Origin: Prevotellaceae bacterium UBA1075
GTDB taxonomy: Bacteria > Bacteroidota > Bacteroidia > Bacteroidales > Bacteroidaceae
Assembly (NCBI GenBank): GCA_002316015.1
Contig: DCCS01000044.1
Coordinates: forward strand, 70,004 to 134,003
DNA: 64,000 nt
Direction: 5' to 3'
Positions 9,484 to 18,021 of this stretch are shown piece by piece. Within the stretch, counting starts at the first letter, position 1, and the number at the start of each line of letters is the position of its first letter. A program made the translations under genes and the position numbers. The notes below the pieces were generated by a model, which worked only from the letters and a program-made list of their open reading frames with translations, was not told the DNA's origin and ran no database searches.

Positions 9484-9533
9484 AACCATTTGGGACGAAT
9501 ATGTCCATGCCGCAGAGGCCGAATGGAGAAAGT

Positions 9534-9562
9534 TGTGGATAACCCTCTTCTTTTGTGGATAA
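9534..9562 (+). promoter_or_regulatory. Two perfect DnaA boxes
   Basis: TGTGGATAA occurs at 9534-9542 and again at 9554-9562, in the same orientation and 20 bp apart. It is the exact complement of the DnaA box TTATCCACA. A weaker candidate (CTTTCCACA) lies at about 9599-9607. All are in the divergent parA-surE spacer. Confidence 0.7.
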
Positions 9563-9632
9563 CTCACGCTCCCGTCTGTCGCGCGAAGTTAAGATTTTCT
9601 TTCCACACGGCAGGCGAATTGCACGAATTTCG

Positions 9633-9640
9633 TACCTTTG
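9633..9640 (+). promoter_or_regulatory. Bacteroidota -7 element for surE
   Basis: TACCTTTG, an exact TAnnTTTG match, ends 22 bases before the surE start codon. Confidence 0.6.
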
Positions 9641-9662
9641 CAGGGGAAAAAACGCTGGATAC

Positions 9663-10424
9663 ATGGCAGAAAGACCTCTGATACTCGTTTGCAACGACGA
9701 CGGCATTGACGCACAGGGCATCGCCGCGCTCACGTCCATGCTGCTCCCGCTGGGCGACATCGCGGTGGTGGCCCCCGACGGGCCGCGTTCGGGGGCGGCA
9801 TGCTCCATGACCGTGACCTCGCCCGTAAGGCTCCGCCTGCTGGAGCGCGCCCCTGGACTCACACGCCACTCATGCAGCGGAACGCCCACCGACTGCGTGA
9901 AACTGGCTCTGGAGCATGTGGTGGAACGCAGGCCCGCGCTCATGGTGTCGGGCATCAACCACGGGGACAACGCATCGGTCAACGTGCACTACAGCGGCAC
10001 CATGGGGGCGGTGCTGGAGGCATGCATGAAGGGCATTCCAGCCATAGGGTTTAGCCTGCGCACCCGCGACAGCCAGTGCGACTTCACGCCCTACAGCGAC
10101 ACCGTCACCCGCATCGCGAGCCATGTGCTGGAGCACAGGCTGCCCCAGGACACCTGCCTCAACGTCAACTTCCCCCAGGTGGAACGCCTGAGGGGACTGC
10201 GCGTGTGCCGCATGGCACGGGGCAAGTGGAGTTCGGAGTGGGAGCCAGCCGAAGAGCCGGGCACATTCAGGCTCACGGGGCACTACACCTGCCTGGAACC
10301 CGGAGCCGAGGACACCGACTGGTGGGCACTCGACCACGGGATGGCCTCGGTAGTCCCCCAGCAGACCGACATGACCAGCACCCGCCGCGCGGATGCCCTG
10401 AAAGCACTGGAGACCATGCCGTGA
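9663..10424 (+). CDS. surE: 5'/3'-nucleotidase SurE
   Basis: A metal-dependent phosphatase acting on nucleoside monophosphates, linked to stationary-phase survival. The 253 residues carry the N-terminal metal site VCNDDGID (Asp12, Asp13), the conserved GPRSGAACSMTVT loop, and the GINHGDNA motif that completes metal binding. The longer open frame starts at 9555, but the SurE family begins just before the NDDG motif and the promoter lies at 9633-9640, so ATG 9663 is chosen. lpxB follows after 71 bp and is probably co-transcribed. Confidence 0.95.
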   Translation: MAERPLILVCNDDGIDAQGIAALTSMLLPLGDIAVVAPDGPRSGAACSMTVTSPVRLRLLERAPGLTRHSCSGTPTDCVKLALEHVVERRPALMVSGINHGDNASVNVHYSGTMGAVLEACMKGIPAIGFSLRTRDSQCDFTPYSDTVTRIASHVLEHRLPQDTCLNVNFPQVERLRGLRVCRMARGKWSSEWEPAEEPGTFRLTGHYTCLEPGAEDTDWWALDHGMASVVPQQTDMTSTRRADALKALETMP

Positions 10425-10495
10425 CCGGCACGGCCGCACGCCCGCACAACCAAACGACAGCACACCCCCACATCCCCCACAACCGACAGAAGACT

Positions 10496-11674
10496 GTGAG
10501 ATACTACATCATAGCCGGCGAGGCCAGCGGCGACCTGCACGCAAGCCACCTGATGGCCGCCCTCAAGAGAAAAGACCCCCACGCGGAGTTCCGCGCCATA
10601 GGCGGCGACCTGATGCGCGCCGAGGGGGCCACACTGCTGCGCCACTACCGCGACCTGGCCTACATGGGCATCGTGCCGGTACTCGTGCACCTGCGCACCA
10701 TACTGGGAGGCATGAGGGAATGCCGGCACGACATCAAACACTGGCACCCGCACGCTGTGATCCTGGTCGATTATCCGGGGTTCAACTTACGCATGGCCAA
10801 ATTCGTGCACACGCACACGAACATCCCCGTCATCTACTACATCTCCCCCAAAATATGGGCATGGAAAGAGCACCGCATACATGACATACGCCGCTATGTG
10901 GACCTCATGCTCAGCATCCTCCCCTTCGAGGTGGACTTCTACGGGCGCATGCACCACTATCCCGCCCACTATGTGGGCAACCCCACTGTGGACGAAGTGG
11001 ATGCCTACCTGCGGTCGTGTCCTCCCGACGCGGCCTCCTTCCGCAAGGACAACGCCCTGGACAGCCGTCCCGTAATCGCCCTGCTGGCGGGAAGCAGGAG
11101 GCAGGAGATAAGCGGCAACCTGCCCCGCATGGTGAGAGCGGCACTGGCCATGGGCGCAGGATACCAGCTGGCTGTGGCCGCCGCGCCCGGCATCTCCGAC
11201 GACTATTACCACGAGGTGCTGGCCAGCCAGTACCACCGCCTCACCGCCGGGCACAGACTGACGGTGCTGCGCGGCCAGACCTTCCGCCTGCTGCGGCACA
11301 GCACAGCGGCTCTGGTGACCAGCGGGACGGCCACGCTGGAGACGGCTCTCCTGGGCGTGCCACAGGTGGTGTGCTACTATATGTGGGCAGGGCGGCTGGC
11401 CTCACTGGGACGCAGGCTGATACTGAGAATTCCCTTCGTGTCGCTGGTCAACCTCGTGGCCGGAAAGCAGGTGGTGCCCGAACTGGTGGCTGACCAGATG
11501 AACGTGACCAATGTAGCACGGCACCTGCGCAGCATCCTGCCTGGAGGAACGGAACGCGAGGCGCAACTGGAGGGATACCGCCTCATGGCGGAGAGACTGG
11601 GGAAGCCCGGCGCGCCCGCCCATGCGGCCGAACTCATCACAGAAAGGCTACAGGCCGGTAGCCTCAGGAAGTAG
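10496..11674 (+). CDS. lpxB: Lipid-A-disaccharide synthase, GTG start
   Basis: Joins UDP-2,3-diacylglucosamine and lipid X to form the lipid A disaccharide at the inner membrane. The 392-residue protein begins RYYIIAGEASGDLH, the hallmark LpxB N-terminus, followed by DYPGFNLR, ISPKIWAWKEHR and the C-terminal glycosyltransferase signature (TSGTATLETALLGVPQVVCYY). The only start that fits the family is GTG at 10496; in-frame ATGs upstream lie deep inside surE. The gene shows that the organism makes LPS or lipooligosaccharide. Confidence 0.95.
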   Translation: MRYYIIAGEASGDLHASHLMAALKRKDPHAEFRAIGGDLMRAEGATLLRHYRDLAYMGIVPVLVHLRTILGGMRECRHDIKHWHPHAVILVDYPGFNLRMAKFVHTHTNIPVIYYISPKIWAWKEHRIHDIRRYVDLMLSILPFEVDFYGRMHHYPAHYVGNPTVDEVDAYLRSCPPDAASFRKDNALDSRPVIALLAGSRRQEISGNLPRMVRAALAMGAGYQLAVAAAPGISDDYYHEVLASQYHRLTAGHRLTVLRGQTFRLLRHSTAALVTSGTATLETALLGVPQVVCYYMWAGRLASLGRRLILRIPFVSLVNLVAGKQVVPELVADQMNVTNVARHLRSILPGGTEREAQLEGYRLMAERLGKPGAPAHAAELITERLQAGSLRK

Positions 11675-11798
11675 CCGCCCCCCCCAGGAAAGCCCGCCAT
11701 CACGCCTGGCCAGGGAGGAAAACCTGTTCCGCCAGGAGCCACCCACACGCTTCCCGCCCTTCCGCCTCACCATTCCCCTTGCCGAGGGCATACAAATG

Positions 11799-11864
11799 TC
11801 GCATGCCGCCACACCGGCCATCACATGCGGCTGCACCAGCCGTCGCATGCCGCCGCATCGGATC
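11799..11864. repeat. 22-bp tandem array with GCATGC core (three units)
   Basis: Three consecutive 22-bp units at 11799-11820, 11821-11842 and 11843-11864 share the pattern TCRCATGC followed by a GC-rich half. The last unit runs into the stop codon of the flippase-like gene. A related array in the opposite orientation lies at 43281-43366. It has no unique spacers, so it is not a CRISPR. Confidence 0.6.
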
Positions 11865-12891
11865 AGGCGGCGTGGCCGGACGGGAAATTGCAAGGAGCAG
11901 GGAGACTGCGTCTGCGGGTGAAGGCAAGCGCGAGCAGCGCGTACAGGCCCAGCAGCACCACGAGCAAGGTCTGCAGCGTATGCACGATGAGGACGAAAAT
12001 CGAGGCGTCGGTCTGCGGAACGGCATAGAGCACCAGCACGCTCTTCACCGCGAAATGCCAGGGGCCCGCACCATTGGGCGTGGGCACCAGCACAGCGAAG
12101 GCTCCCACCACAAAAGCCACCAGCGCGGCCATCACACCCAGTCCGGACGTGGCCTCAAAGCAGAAAAACGTGAGGTAGAAGTGCAGGAAGTAACACACCC
12201 AGATGCCCAGGGAGTAGAGCATGAAAAGCAGGGGGCTGTCCACCCCGCGCACCGAAAGCAGGCCATCACGCAGGTCAGCGACCACCGCACGGGTGCGCGA
12301 GAAGAGCCCCGCCCGCCTTAGCAACCGAAGAGCCGCCGCACCGACAAACAGCATGCACGCGAATGCCACCGCCCAACCGGCAGGCGAGAACGAGGACAGG
12401 AGGCCACCCAGGGAGACACCCGTGGCACGGAAGAACGTGGCGAAGACGGGCACCTGGGACACGAACACAACGAGTGAAAGCACTATCACCAGAACCATGT
12501 CCACCACACGCTCCGTCACAACCGTGCCCACCGAGCGGCCAAAGTTGACACCCTCGTAGCGGCGGAGCACCCCGCAACGGAGCACCTCACCCACGCGGGG
12601 CACGACCAGGCTGCTGGCATAACTGAGGAAGACGGCGTTGACACAGACGTGCAGGCGCGGGCACTCACCCATGGGACGCATGACCTGCTGCCAGCGCATG
12701 CCACGCAGCACCTGGGCCAGGATGCCGAAGGGCATGCTAAGGAGCATCCACGTCCACGACATGCCACCCGACAGGACGTGCCTCAACTGCTCCCACTGCA
12801 GCCCCCGGTACATCCACCAGAGTATGGCCACAGCCAAAGCCAGTGGCAAAGCCACCTTGGCCAAAAACTCGATCAACTTGTGTGTGTTCAT
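11863..12891 (-). CDS. Flippase-like / lysylphosphatidylglycerol synthase transmembrane family protein
   Basis: A polytopic inner-membrane protein of 342 residues with about eight hydrophobic segments, starting at LAKVALPLALAVAILWWMYRG. The family fold is indicated by LRGMRWQQVM, ASSLVVPRVGEVLRCGVLRR, TERVVDMVL and the C-terminal VLVPTPNGAGPWHFAVK. This corresponds to the transmembrane domain of MprF-type proteins (UPF0104/YbhN) without the catalytic aminoacyltransferase domain. It should therefore not make lysyl-phosphatidylglycerol; members are thought to move lipids or polyprenyl-linked sugars. The substrate cannot be read from the sequence. It has its own promoter element at 12917-12924 and a 22-bp repeat at its 3' end. 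Confidence 0.85.
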   Translation of the reverse strand: MNTHKLIEFLAKVALPLALAVAILWWMYRGLQWEQLRHVLSGGMSWTWMLLSMPFGILAQVLRGMRWQQVMRPMGECPRLHVCVNAVFLSYASSLVVPRVGEVLRCGVLRRYEGVNFGRSVGTVVTERVVDMVLVIVLSLVVFVSQVPVFATFFRATGVSLGGLLSSFSPAGWAVAFACMLFVGAAALRLLRRAGLFSRTRAVVADLRDGLLSVRGVDSPLLFMLYSLGIWVCYFLHFYLTFFCFEATSGLGVMAALVAFVVGAFAVLVPTPNGAGPWHFAVKSVLVLYAVPQTDASIFVLIVHTLQTLLVVLLGLYALLALAFTRRRSLPAPCNFPSGHAA

Positions 12892-12916
12892 TCGCGCGCA
12901 ATCGTCATCCGCGCTG

Positions 12917-12924
12917 CAAAATTA
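12917..12924 (-). promoter_or_regulatory. Bacteroidota -7 element for the flippase-like gene
   Basis: The minus strand reads TAATTTTG (TAnnTTTG), 25 bases before the ATG at 12891. Confidence 0.5.
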
Positions 12925-13028
12925 ACAATAAAAGCCAAGGTAGCAGTCCGACTGGCAACGTTTTAATTTGGAGCACCCGTCCAAAGCACCCATCCGAGAC
13001 GTGACGGGACGCGGCCGCAAGAAGAGCG

Positions 13029-13505
13029 TCACTCCGCCAACAGGCACGCGACGGCACGGGAGATGTCCTGGTAGGTGCGCTCGAAGTTGCCGGTGTACCA
13101 GGGGTCGGCCACATCACGCGGGTTTCCCGTCAGCCCCATGAGCAGCGACACCTTGCCGTCACGGTCGGCCCAGCCCGATGGAACGCGCCACACAAGGTCG
13201 GGCATGAGGCGGGAGAGCCACGCGAAGTTGTTCCCGTCCATCAGGAAGATGCGGTCATAATAGTCATAGTCGGCACGGGTCATCTGCCTGGCCTCATGCC
13301 GGACAAAGGGAATGCCATGCCTGCGCAGGCATGACTTGGCGGGCGGATACATGTCATTGCCCACCTCCTCACATGAGGTGGCCGCACTGTCAATCTCGAA
13401 TTCCCGTCCACGTCCAGCCACATCTGCCATCTTCCTCATCACGAACTCCGCCATGGGGCTGCGGCAGATGTTGCCGTGGCAGACAAAAAGTATCTTCTGC
13501 TTCAT
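13029..13505 (-). CDS. Low-molecular-weight protein-tyrosine phosphatase
   Basis: A cytosolic cysteine phosphatase of 158 residues. The catalytic P-loop is at the extreme N-terminus, VCHGNICRSPMAE, with nucleophile Cys9 and Arg15 (C-X5-R). The general-acid loop DPWYTGNFE is near residue 125. These enzymes often reverse bacterial tyrosine-kinase phosphorylation, and a Wzc-type kinase is encoded at the far end of this window. A functional link is only a guess. The start is fixed by the P-loop position. A -7 element ends only four bases upstream of the ATG, so the transcript may have essentially no leader. Confidence 0.94.
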   Translation of the reverse strand: MKQKILFVCHGNICRSPMAEFVMRKMADVAGRGREFEIDSAATSCEEVGNDMYPPAKSCLRRHGIPFVRHEARQMTRADYDYYDRIFLMDGNNFAWLSRLMPDLVWRVPSGWADRDGKVSLLMGLTGNPRDVADPWYTGNFERTYQDISRAVACLLAE

Positions 13506-13509
13506 GGTG

Positions 13510-13517
13510 CAAAGGTA
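13510..13517 (-). promoter_or_regulatory. -7 element immediately upstream of the phosphatase ATG
   Basis: The minus strand reads TACCTTTG, a perfect TAnnTTTG match. It is separated from the ATG at 13505 by four bases, which would put transcription start at or next to the start codon. Confidence 0.55.
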
Positions 13518-13695
13518 CGGAATTCAGGAATATGAATGTCCGCATTCGTCCATTCACTCACAAGTCACCAAATATCCACATTTTGTGGTTTGACAAGGAT
13601 TTGCTCCTTTTTCTTCTCGTTTTTGCTGCACGGCTTCATGCTTTTCGTGAATTTGTCCCCATGTTGTCCAAGAAATACAAACGAGGGGCAAAAAC

Positions 13696-13776
13696 GCAGT
13701 AGTACTGGCATGGGGATTCCAGTACTACTGCGTGGGGCAATGCAGTACTACTAACTTTTGCTTGCAATAGTACTGC
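13696..13776. repeat. 23-bp period array with AGTAGTACT core
   Basis: The 9-base core AGTAGTACT (13698-13706) is followed at exact 23-bp steps by AGTACTACT at 13721-13729 and 13744-13752, then by the variant AATAGTACT at 13766-13774. The first two cores form a perfect 13-bp inverted repeat (13696-13708 with 13719-13731). The array lies between the 3' end of aroB and the phosphatase promoter. A second array with the same core and period is at 25278-25374. Confidence 0.7.
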
Positions 13777-13778
13777 CC

Positions 13779-14843
13779 TCAGCAGCCCATGCTGTCGCGA
13801 TAGAAGTCGAGGGCCTCGAAAATTTCCTTCTTGGTGGCTGTCTGGTCGATGTGGATGTCACCGATATCAGAGAGCAGGGTGAAGTTGACCTGTCCCGCAG
13901 AGAGGTTCTTCTTGTCATGTGTCATCAAGTCGTACAGGCGGTCGTACTCCTTGCAGTCGAAGAGGAAGGTGCCGTAGCACCCACGGATGAAGGTAAGGGC
14001 CTGCTGCAGGACGGAATGAGGGAACTTCATGCGCACGGCACTCAGATAGAGCTCACACACCAGTCCCCAGGCCACGGCATAGCCATGCAGCACGGTGCGG
14101 CCCTCTGCCAGGGCCAGGCTCTCAAAGGCATGCCCGACGGTATGGCCCAGGTTGAGAGCCTTGCGGATACCCTTCTCGGTGGGATCCTGCTCCACCACCC
14201 GCTCCTTTACAGCCACACTCTCGGCTATCATCTCCTGCAGGTGTGGGAGGTCGGGCTGGAAGAGGTCAAAGCCGACAAGCTCATTCCAGTGCTCACGGGT
14301 GCTGATGAGCCCATGCTTGAGCATCTCGGCATAGCCCGAACGGAGGTTCTTGCTGTCCAGCGAGGCCAGGAAGCGCGACGAGATGATGACGGTGCGCGCG
14401 GGGCAGAACACGCCTATCTCATTCTTGAGCCCGCCGAAGTTGATGCCCGTCTTTCCCCCCACGCTGGCATCCACCATGCTCAGGAGCGTGGTGGGGATGT
14501 TGATGTAGGGGATGCCCCGCTTGAACGTGCTGGCCGCGAAACCGCCCAGGTCGGTCACCATGCCCCCGCCCAGGTTGACCATCAGGCTATGCCTGGTGGC
14601 TCCTCCCCGCTGCAGGGCTGTCCACACAGAGGCCAGTGTATCCAGGTTCTTGTGCTCATCGGTGGGCGGGATGGTGATGTCCTGAGCGCCCTCCAGGCAT
14701 CTCATGCCTGCGAGCAAGGGACGGCACAGTTCCCGTGTGGTGGTGTCGGTAAGGACAAACAGGCGGTCGTAGGACTGCCCTGCAAGTGCCTCGCCGAGGC
14801 TCTTCTCCAGGTCATGTGCCAGGATGATATTCTGCTTTTCCAT
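13779..14843 (-). CDS. aroB: 3-dehydroquinate synthase
   Basis: Second enzyme of the shikimate pathway, converting DAHP to 3-dehydroquinate with NAD and a divalent metal. The 354 residues include the NAD-binding GGGMVTDLGGFAAS, the DASVGGKTGINFGGLKN active-site segment, and metal-ligand histidines in LNLGHTVGHAFE and VLHGYAVAWG. The length is typical. It is encoded alone on the minus strand; the other shikimate gene in the window (aroK) is 24 kb away. Just upstream is an AT-rich stretch (about 14845-14880) that may carry the promoter, though I see no exact TAnnTTTG. Confidence 0.96.
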   Translation of the reverse strand: MEKQNIILAHDLEKSLGEALAGQSYDRLFVLTDTTTRELCRPLLAGMRCLEGAQDITIPPTDEHKNLDTLASVWTALQRGGATRHSLMVNLGGGMVTDLGGFAASTFKRGIPYINIPTTLLSMVDASVGGKTGINFGGLKNEIGVFCPARTVIISSRFLASLDSKNLRSGYAEMLKHGLISTREHWNELVGFDLFQPDLPHLQEMIAESVAVKERVVEQDPTEKGIRKALNLGHTVGHAFESLALAEGRTVLHGYAVAWGLVCELYLSAVRMKFPHSVLQQALTFIRGCYGTFLFDCKEYDRLYDLMTHDKKNLSAGQVNFTLLSDIGDIHIDQTATKKEIFEALDFYRDSMGC

Positions 14844-14995
14844 CGTTCTCTATATATTCTATATATATTTTATAAATGTAAGCGCAGGCAGCGGTCGGCA
14901 CAAGGCTGCTTCTGCCTGGCAGTTCTTGGTACTCTATGATGCGCAGGCACAGGAGCCGCCCTGGCTTGTGCACCCGCACGAGGGGGCTGACCCTA

Positions 14996-17065
14996 TCAGT
15001 AGCCGCCGTTGGCCTGGAAGGTCTCGTACTCCTGGCTATAGTCATCGGCAAACTTGAAATACGTCTTTACAAATGTGAGGTAATGCACAGCCCGCTCTGT
15101 GGCATGAGCCTGGCCATTGCTGCGGTACATGATCCATCGCCAGTTGTCCAGCATAGCATCGGCCTGGTAGGACTTTCCCTCGATGGTGTAAGAGCCGCTT
15201 GGGCACTCCACATTGCTTATCTCCACGGTGTTATCCCCATCATTGAAGTCAGCCATCTGCTCGCTCTCCTTCATGGCACCACTATACAGGAGTCCATTCT
15301 TGTAATTGGATGTGGGGCCATACTCATATTGGTTGCCCACAAGGTCAATCTTGTCGATGAAGAGCGCGCCAGTCACCTGGTACTTTACCCGGTAATACAC
15401 CCACGGCATGCCCACCAGTTCCACATGCTTCATCGTGCCGTCGCTGGTCTTGACATAGTCGGTGGAGTTCTCGCCCACGGTGCGCTCACAGTCGGTGGAG
15501 AAGGACACCGAGGCGGGCTGGTCATACACCAGTGTCACATCCCTGGATGCGCTTATCCGCTTGAAGTTCTCGCCCTCAAGCTGCACCCAGATGCTTACGG
15601 GCACGACATATTCTGCCCGGTGCCTGGCCACGTCTATAGTGCTGAAGGCCGACTTGGCAACAGGCACCACGAAGGTCTTGTCGCCCTCCTGGTCGGTGGC
15701 ATCCAAAGAGGAGACGGGACAGAACTCCGTGCCCACGCACACACCCCAGTCGGCAATATGGTCGAGCGAAGGCTTGGTGGCCGTGGCCAGGCAGGTGAAC
15801 TGGGTGAGCTGGCCATAGGTGTGATAGGTGGCACTGAGCACCCGTATCGCTGCGTCATTCTTGCAGTCGAGCTGGGCATTGGTGGTAAACCGCGTCTCAC
15901 GCTCCTCCATGATGTAGGTGTGGTCACGCCACGACTGGCAGTAGAAGCGGCATGTATATTCCGTGCCAGGCTTCAGTCCGCCCACCACATACTGCCCAGG
16001 CAGGGAGATGGTGTGAATGCCTGTGCCACGTCCAGCCTGGAACTTGTCTATCTTGTGCAGGTTCTCCTTGGTGGGCGAGGCGCCTGCCTCGGTGATGCAC
16101 ACACCATAGCTGAAGGTCTCATAGTTGCCATTGTTCAGCGACATCAGCGTCCCGCCTATCTGCACAGCGCACGAGGTGTCGGCAGGAACCACCGAGGTGC
16201 TGACTCCAAAGAGCAGCAAGGGACGCTGTGCCCTATCGGTACGGCTGCTGGCCAAAGCCTCGCATCCGCCCTGGATATCCTCCTTCCACTTCTGGAAAAG
16301 GCCGATGACCTGACTGTCATCCGTGTAGAGCGATGAGGAGGAGAGGCCAAGTGTTCCGCCCACCGCATAAGCCACCTTGCCACGCTCGGGAAGCACGCTC
16401 TCGATGGAACTGGCCACGGGGTCGGAGCTCTTGCTGGTGAGTCTCATATAGTGGCTCATCGTCCGTGCCATCTCCAGGAACTTCCTGATGCTCTCCCCGC
16501 TGGCATTCCCAGGGTCAAGCACACCCTGGCTGTCCTTCAGGGCAGCCTCTATGGCCAAGGCCTTCTCCAGTCCCCTCATCTGCAGCAGGGTGATGTCCAT
16601 GCCGTCAATCCAGTATCCGCTGTTCACGGCAGAGGCATTCTCTTTCCTGGGCGAATGGCCGTTCTCCGCATCGCTGGCTGTCAGCGTGAAGGACTTGCCA
16701 TAGGCATTCACATAGAGGGTGGAGCTGCCGTCCTTGTCACCCTCGGCATCCGTCACCGCATACATCTGCAGCAAGGAGCCATTGATGCTCAGCAGCTGTC
16801 CCTCCTGGTCAAACTTCAAGTGAAAGTAGCTGCTGTCTATCTTGCAATCCGCACGCGGCTCACGGCCGGGCTGGTAGAGCAAGTATCCATTCAGGTTCAT
16901 AAAATAGATGATGTCGCTGGACTCCCATTTCACCAGCGCGCACAGGTCTCCCTCGTCCTCTCCTGGCTTTGGAGAGGGGGCGGGAGTGGGGTCACTGTCA
17001 CATGATGCCATGAAGAGCGTGCCACACAGGACACACAGGCAAGCCAAAAGCCAATGTCTTCTCAT
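14996..17065 (-). CDS. Large lipoprotein of unknown function with Ig/FN3-like repeats
   Basis: I do not recognise a specific family. The 689 residues start with a lipoprotein signal peptide whose lipobox FMASC puts the acylated Cys at about residue 22, followed by a Pro-rich linker (PTPAPSPKPGE). The first third contains LVKWESSDIIYFMNLNGYLL, which looks like an extracellular beta-rich domain. The middle holds at least one fibronectin-III-like unit (VGGLKPGTEYTCRFYCQSW), and a second beta-rich region follows (ADWGVCVGTEFCP). These are features of Bacteroidales surface lipoproteins. No catalytic motif is evident. It lies 90 bp downstream of the DUF1460 amidase gene on the same strand and could be the tail of that operon. 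Confidence 0.75.
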   Translation of the reverse strand: MRRHWLLACLCVLCGTLFMASCDSDPTPAPSPKPGEDEGDLCALVKWESSDIIYFMNLNGYLLYQPGREPRADCKIDSSYFHLKFDQEGQLLSINGSLLQMYAVTDAEGDKDGSSTLYVNAYGKSFTLTASDAENGHSPRKENASAVNSGYWIDGMDITLLQMRGLEKALAIEAALKDSQGVLDPGNASGESIRKFLEMARTMSHYMRLTSKSSDPVASSIESVLPERGKVAYAVGGTLGLSSSSLYTDDSQVIGLFQKWKEDIQGGCEALASSRTDRAQRPLLLFGVSTSVVPADTSCAVQIGGTLMSLNNGNYETFSYGVCITEAGASPTKENLHKIDKFQAGRGTGIHTISLPGQYVVGGLKPGTEYTCRFYCQSWRDHTYIMEERETRFTTNAQLDCKNDAAIRVLSATYHTYGQLTQFTCLATATKPSLDHIADWGVCVGTEFCPVSSLDATDQEGDKTFVVPVAKSAFSTIDVARHRAEYVVPVSIWVQLEGENFKRISASRDVTLVYDQPASVSFSTDCERTVGENSTDYVKTSDGTMKHVELVGMPWVYYRVKYQVTGALFIDKIDLVGNQYEYGPTSNYKNGLLYSGAMKESEQMADFNDGDNTVEISNVECPSGSYTIEGKSYQADAMLDNWRWIMYRSNGQAHATERAVHYLTFVKTYFKFADDYSQEYETFQANGGY

Positions 17066-17154
17066 ATTTCCTTATCTTTATCTATTATTGCTTCAATATC
17101 ATTCCGGCACAACACACCTGCGCGATGTCCTTGAACAGAGGCTGTCCCTCAGGC

Positions 17155-18021
17155 TCACTTCACCCTCACTACCCTCACACCCACCGATGTGGGGTGCTTC
17201 AGCAGGTAATCGTGCAAGGGCACGCTGTCCAGCACCACCCTGTGGTAGAGACTGCTGGCATTGAGCAGATGCAGCAGTCCGTCCGTCCCCCACACGGCCA
17301 AGCCCAAGTGGCTCACATCCAGTCCGTCCCTTCTGGTCACCAGAGCCAGGATGTCGCCATCCTGTATGCAGGAGAGTTCCTCACGGCTCTTCCCTGTAAG
17401 CCGGGCTGGAATGTAACGCACCCTTGCGCCGCTGTACTCGCGCTCATGGCATGCCACCCGCCTGGCCTCGGCCTCATCCTGGGCTATGGCAGGGTAACGG
17501 TCTCTGTGACGGCTCATGTGATGCAGGCGGATGTGCTGCTGCCCTGCGAAGGGGAAGTGCGTGCCACCCGCCTCTGCGCTGTCCACCTCGGTCACCAGCC
17601 CTCTGGCCCGGGCCGATGCTATCCACTGGCTGAAGTAGTGGCAGCGGCTGGCATAGCCGTCCATCTTGCCGTCCAGGTAACGGATGGCCATGAGCCAGTG
17701 GCAGTAGTCGTCCCACCTCCCTGAGCCATGCCGGGTGGCCAGTGTGAGGGCAGTCACCGTCTCCACCAGCGTGGTGCAGTCCATCTGCCTCAGGTTCACC
17801 ACCAGCCTCTCCTGCCCGTCCGGGCTCTCCAGCGTGTGTGCCACATACGGAACACCCAGGAACTGACGGGCATAGAAGAGCATGAGCGAGGAGTCGGCCG
17901 GCAACTCCCTGCCCTGTCTGAGCAGGGCCTCCACGCGTATGCTGTCGGCCCGGTCATACACCACTGCCCCACCAGCCTGCGGGAGCAGCAGAGCCAGCAG
18001 CAGTAACTGCCAGTGCCTCAT
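17155..18021 (-). CDS. DUF1460 family N-acetylmuramoyl-L-alanine amidase
   Basis: A 288-residue exported protein: signal peptide (HWQLLLLALLLPQAGG), then a papain-like NlpC/P60-type fold. The likely nucleophile is Cys82 in RQMDCTTLVETVTALT, and the partner His is in DVSHLGLAVWG near residue 245. DUF1460 members are reported to be highly specific amidases that split the lactyl-L-Ala bond of muropeptides. The gene starts at ATG 18021, overlapping the last base of the upstream transporter stop (TGATG). A GTG at 18024 is an alternative. Tight coupling to an AmpG-like permease supports a muropeptide-recycling role. Confidence 0.88.
   Translation of the reverse strand: MRHWQLLLLALLLPQAGGAVVYDRADSIRVEALLRQGRELPADSSLMLFYARQFLGVPYVAHTLESPDGQERLVVNLRQMDCTTLVETVTALTLATRHGSGRWDDYCHWLMAIRYLDGKMDGYASRCHYFSQWIASARARGLVTEVDSAEAGGTHFPFAGQQHIRLHHMSRHRDRYPAIAQDEAEARRVACHEREYSGARVRYIPARLTGKSREELSCIQDGDILALVTRRDGLDVSHLGLAVWGTDGLLHLLNASSLYHRVVLDSVPLHDYLLKHPTSVGVRVVRVK

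Noticed and set aside
7600..9660. parS site near parAB
   Set aside because: Looked for a palindrome around CACGTG; the only CACGTG seen (about 9175) lacks the flanking symmetry.
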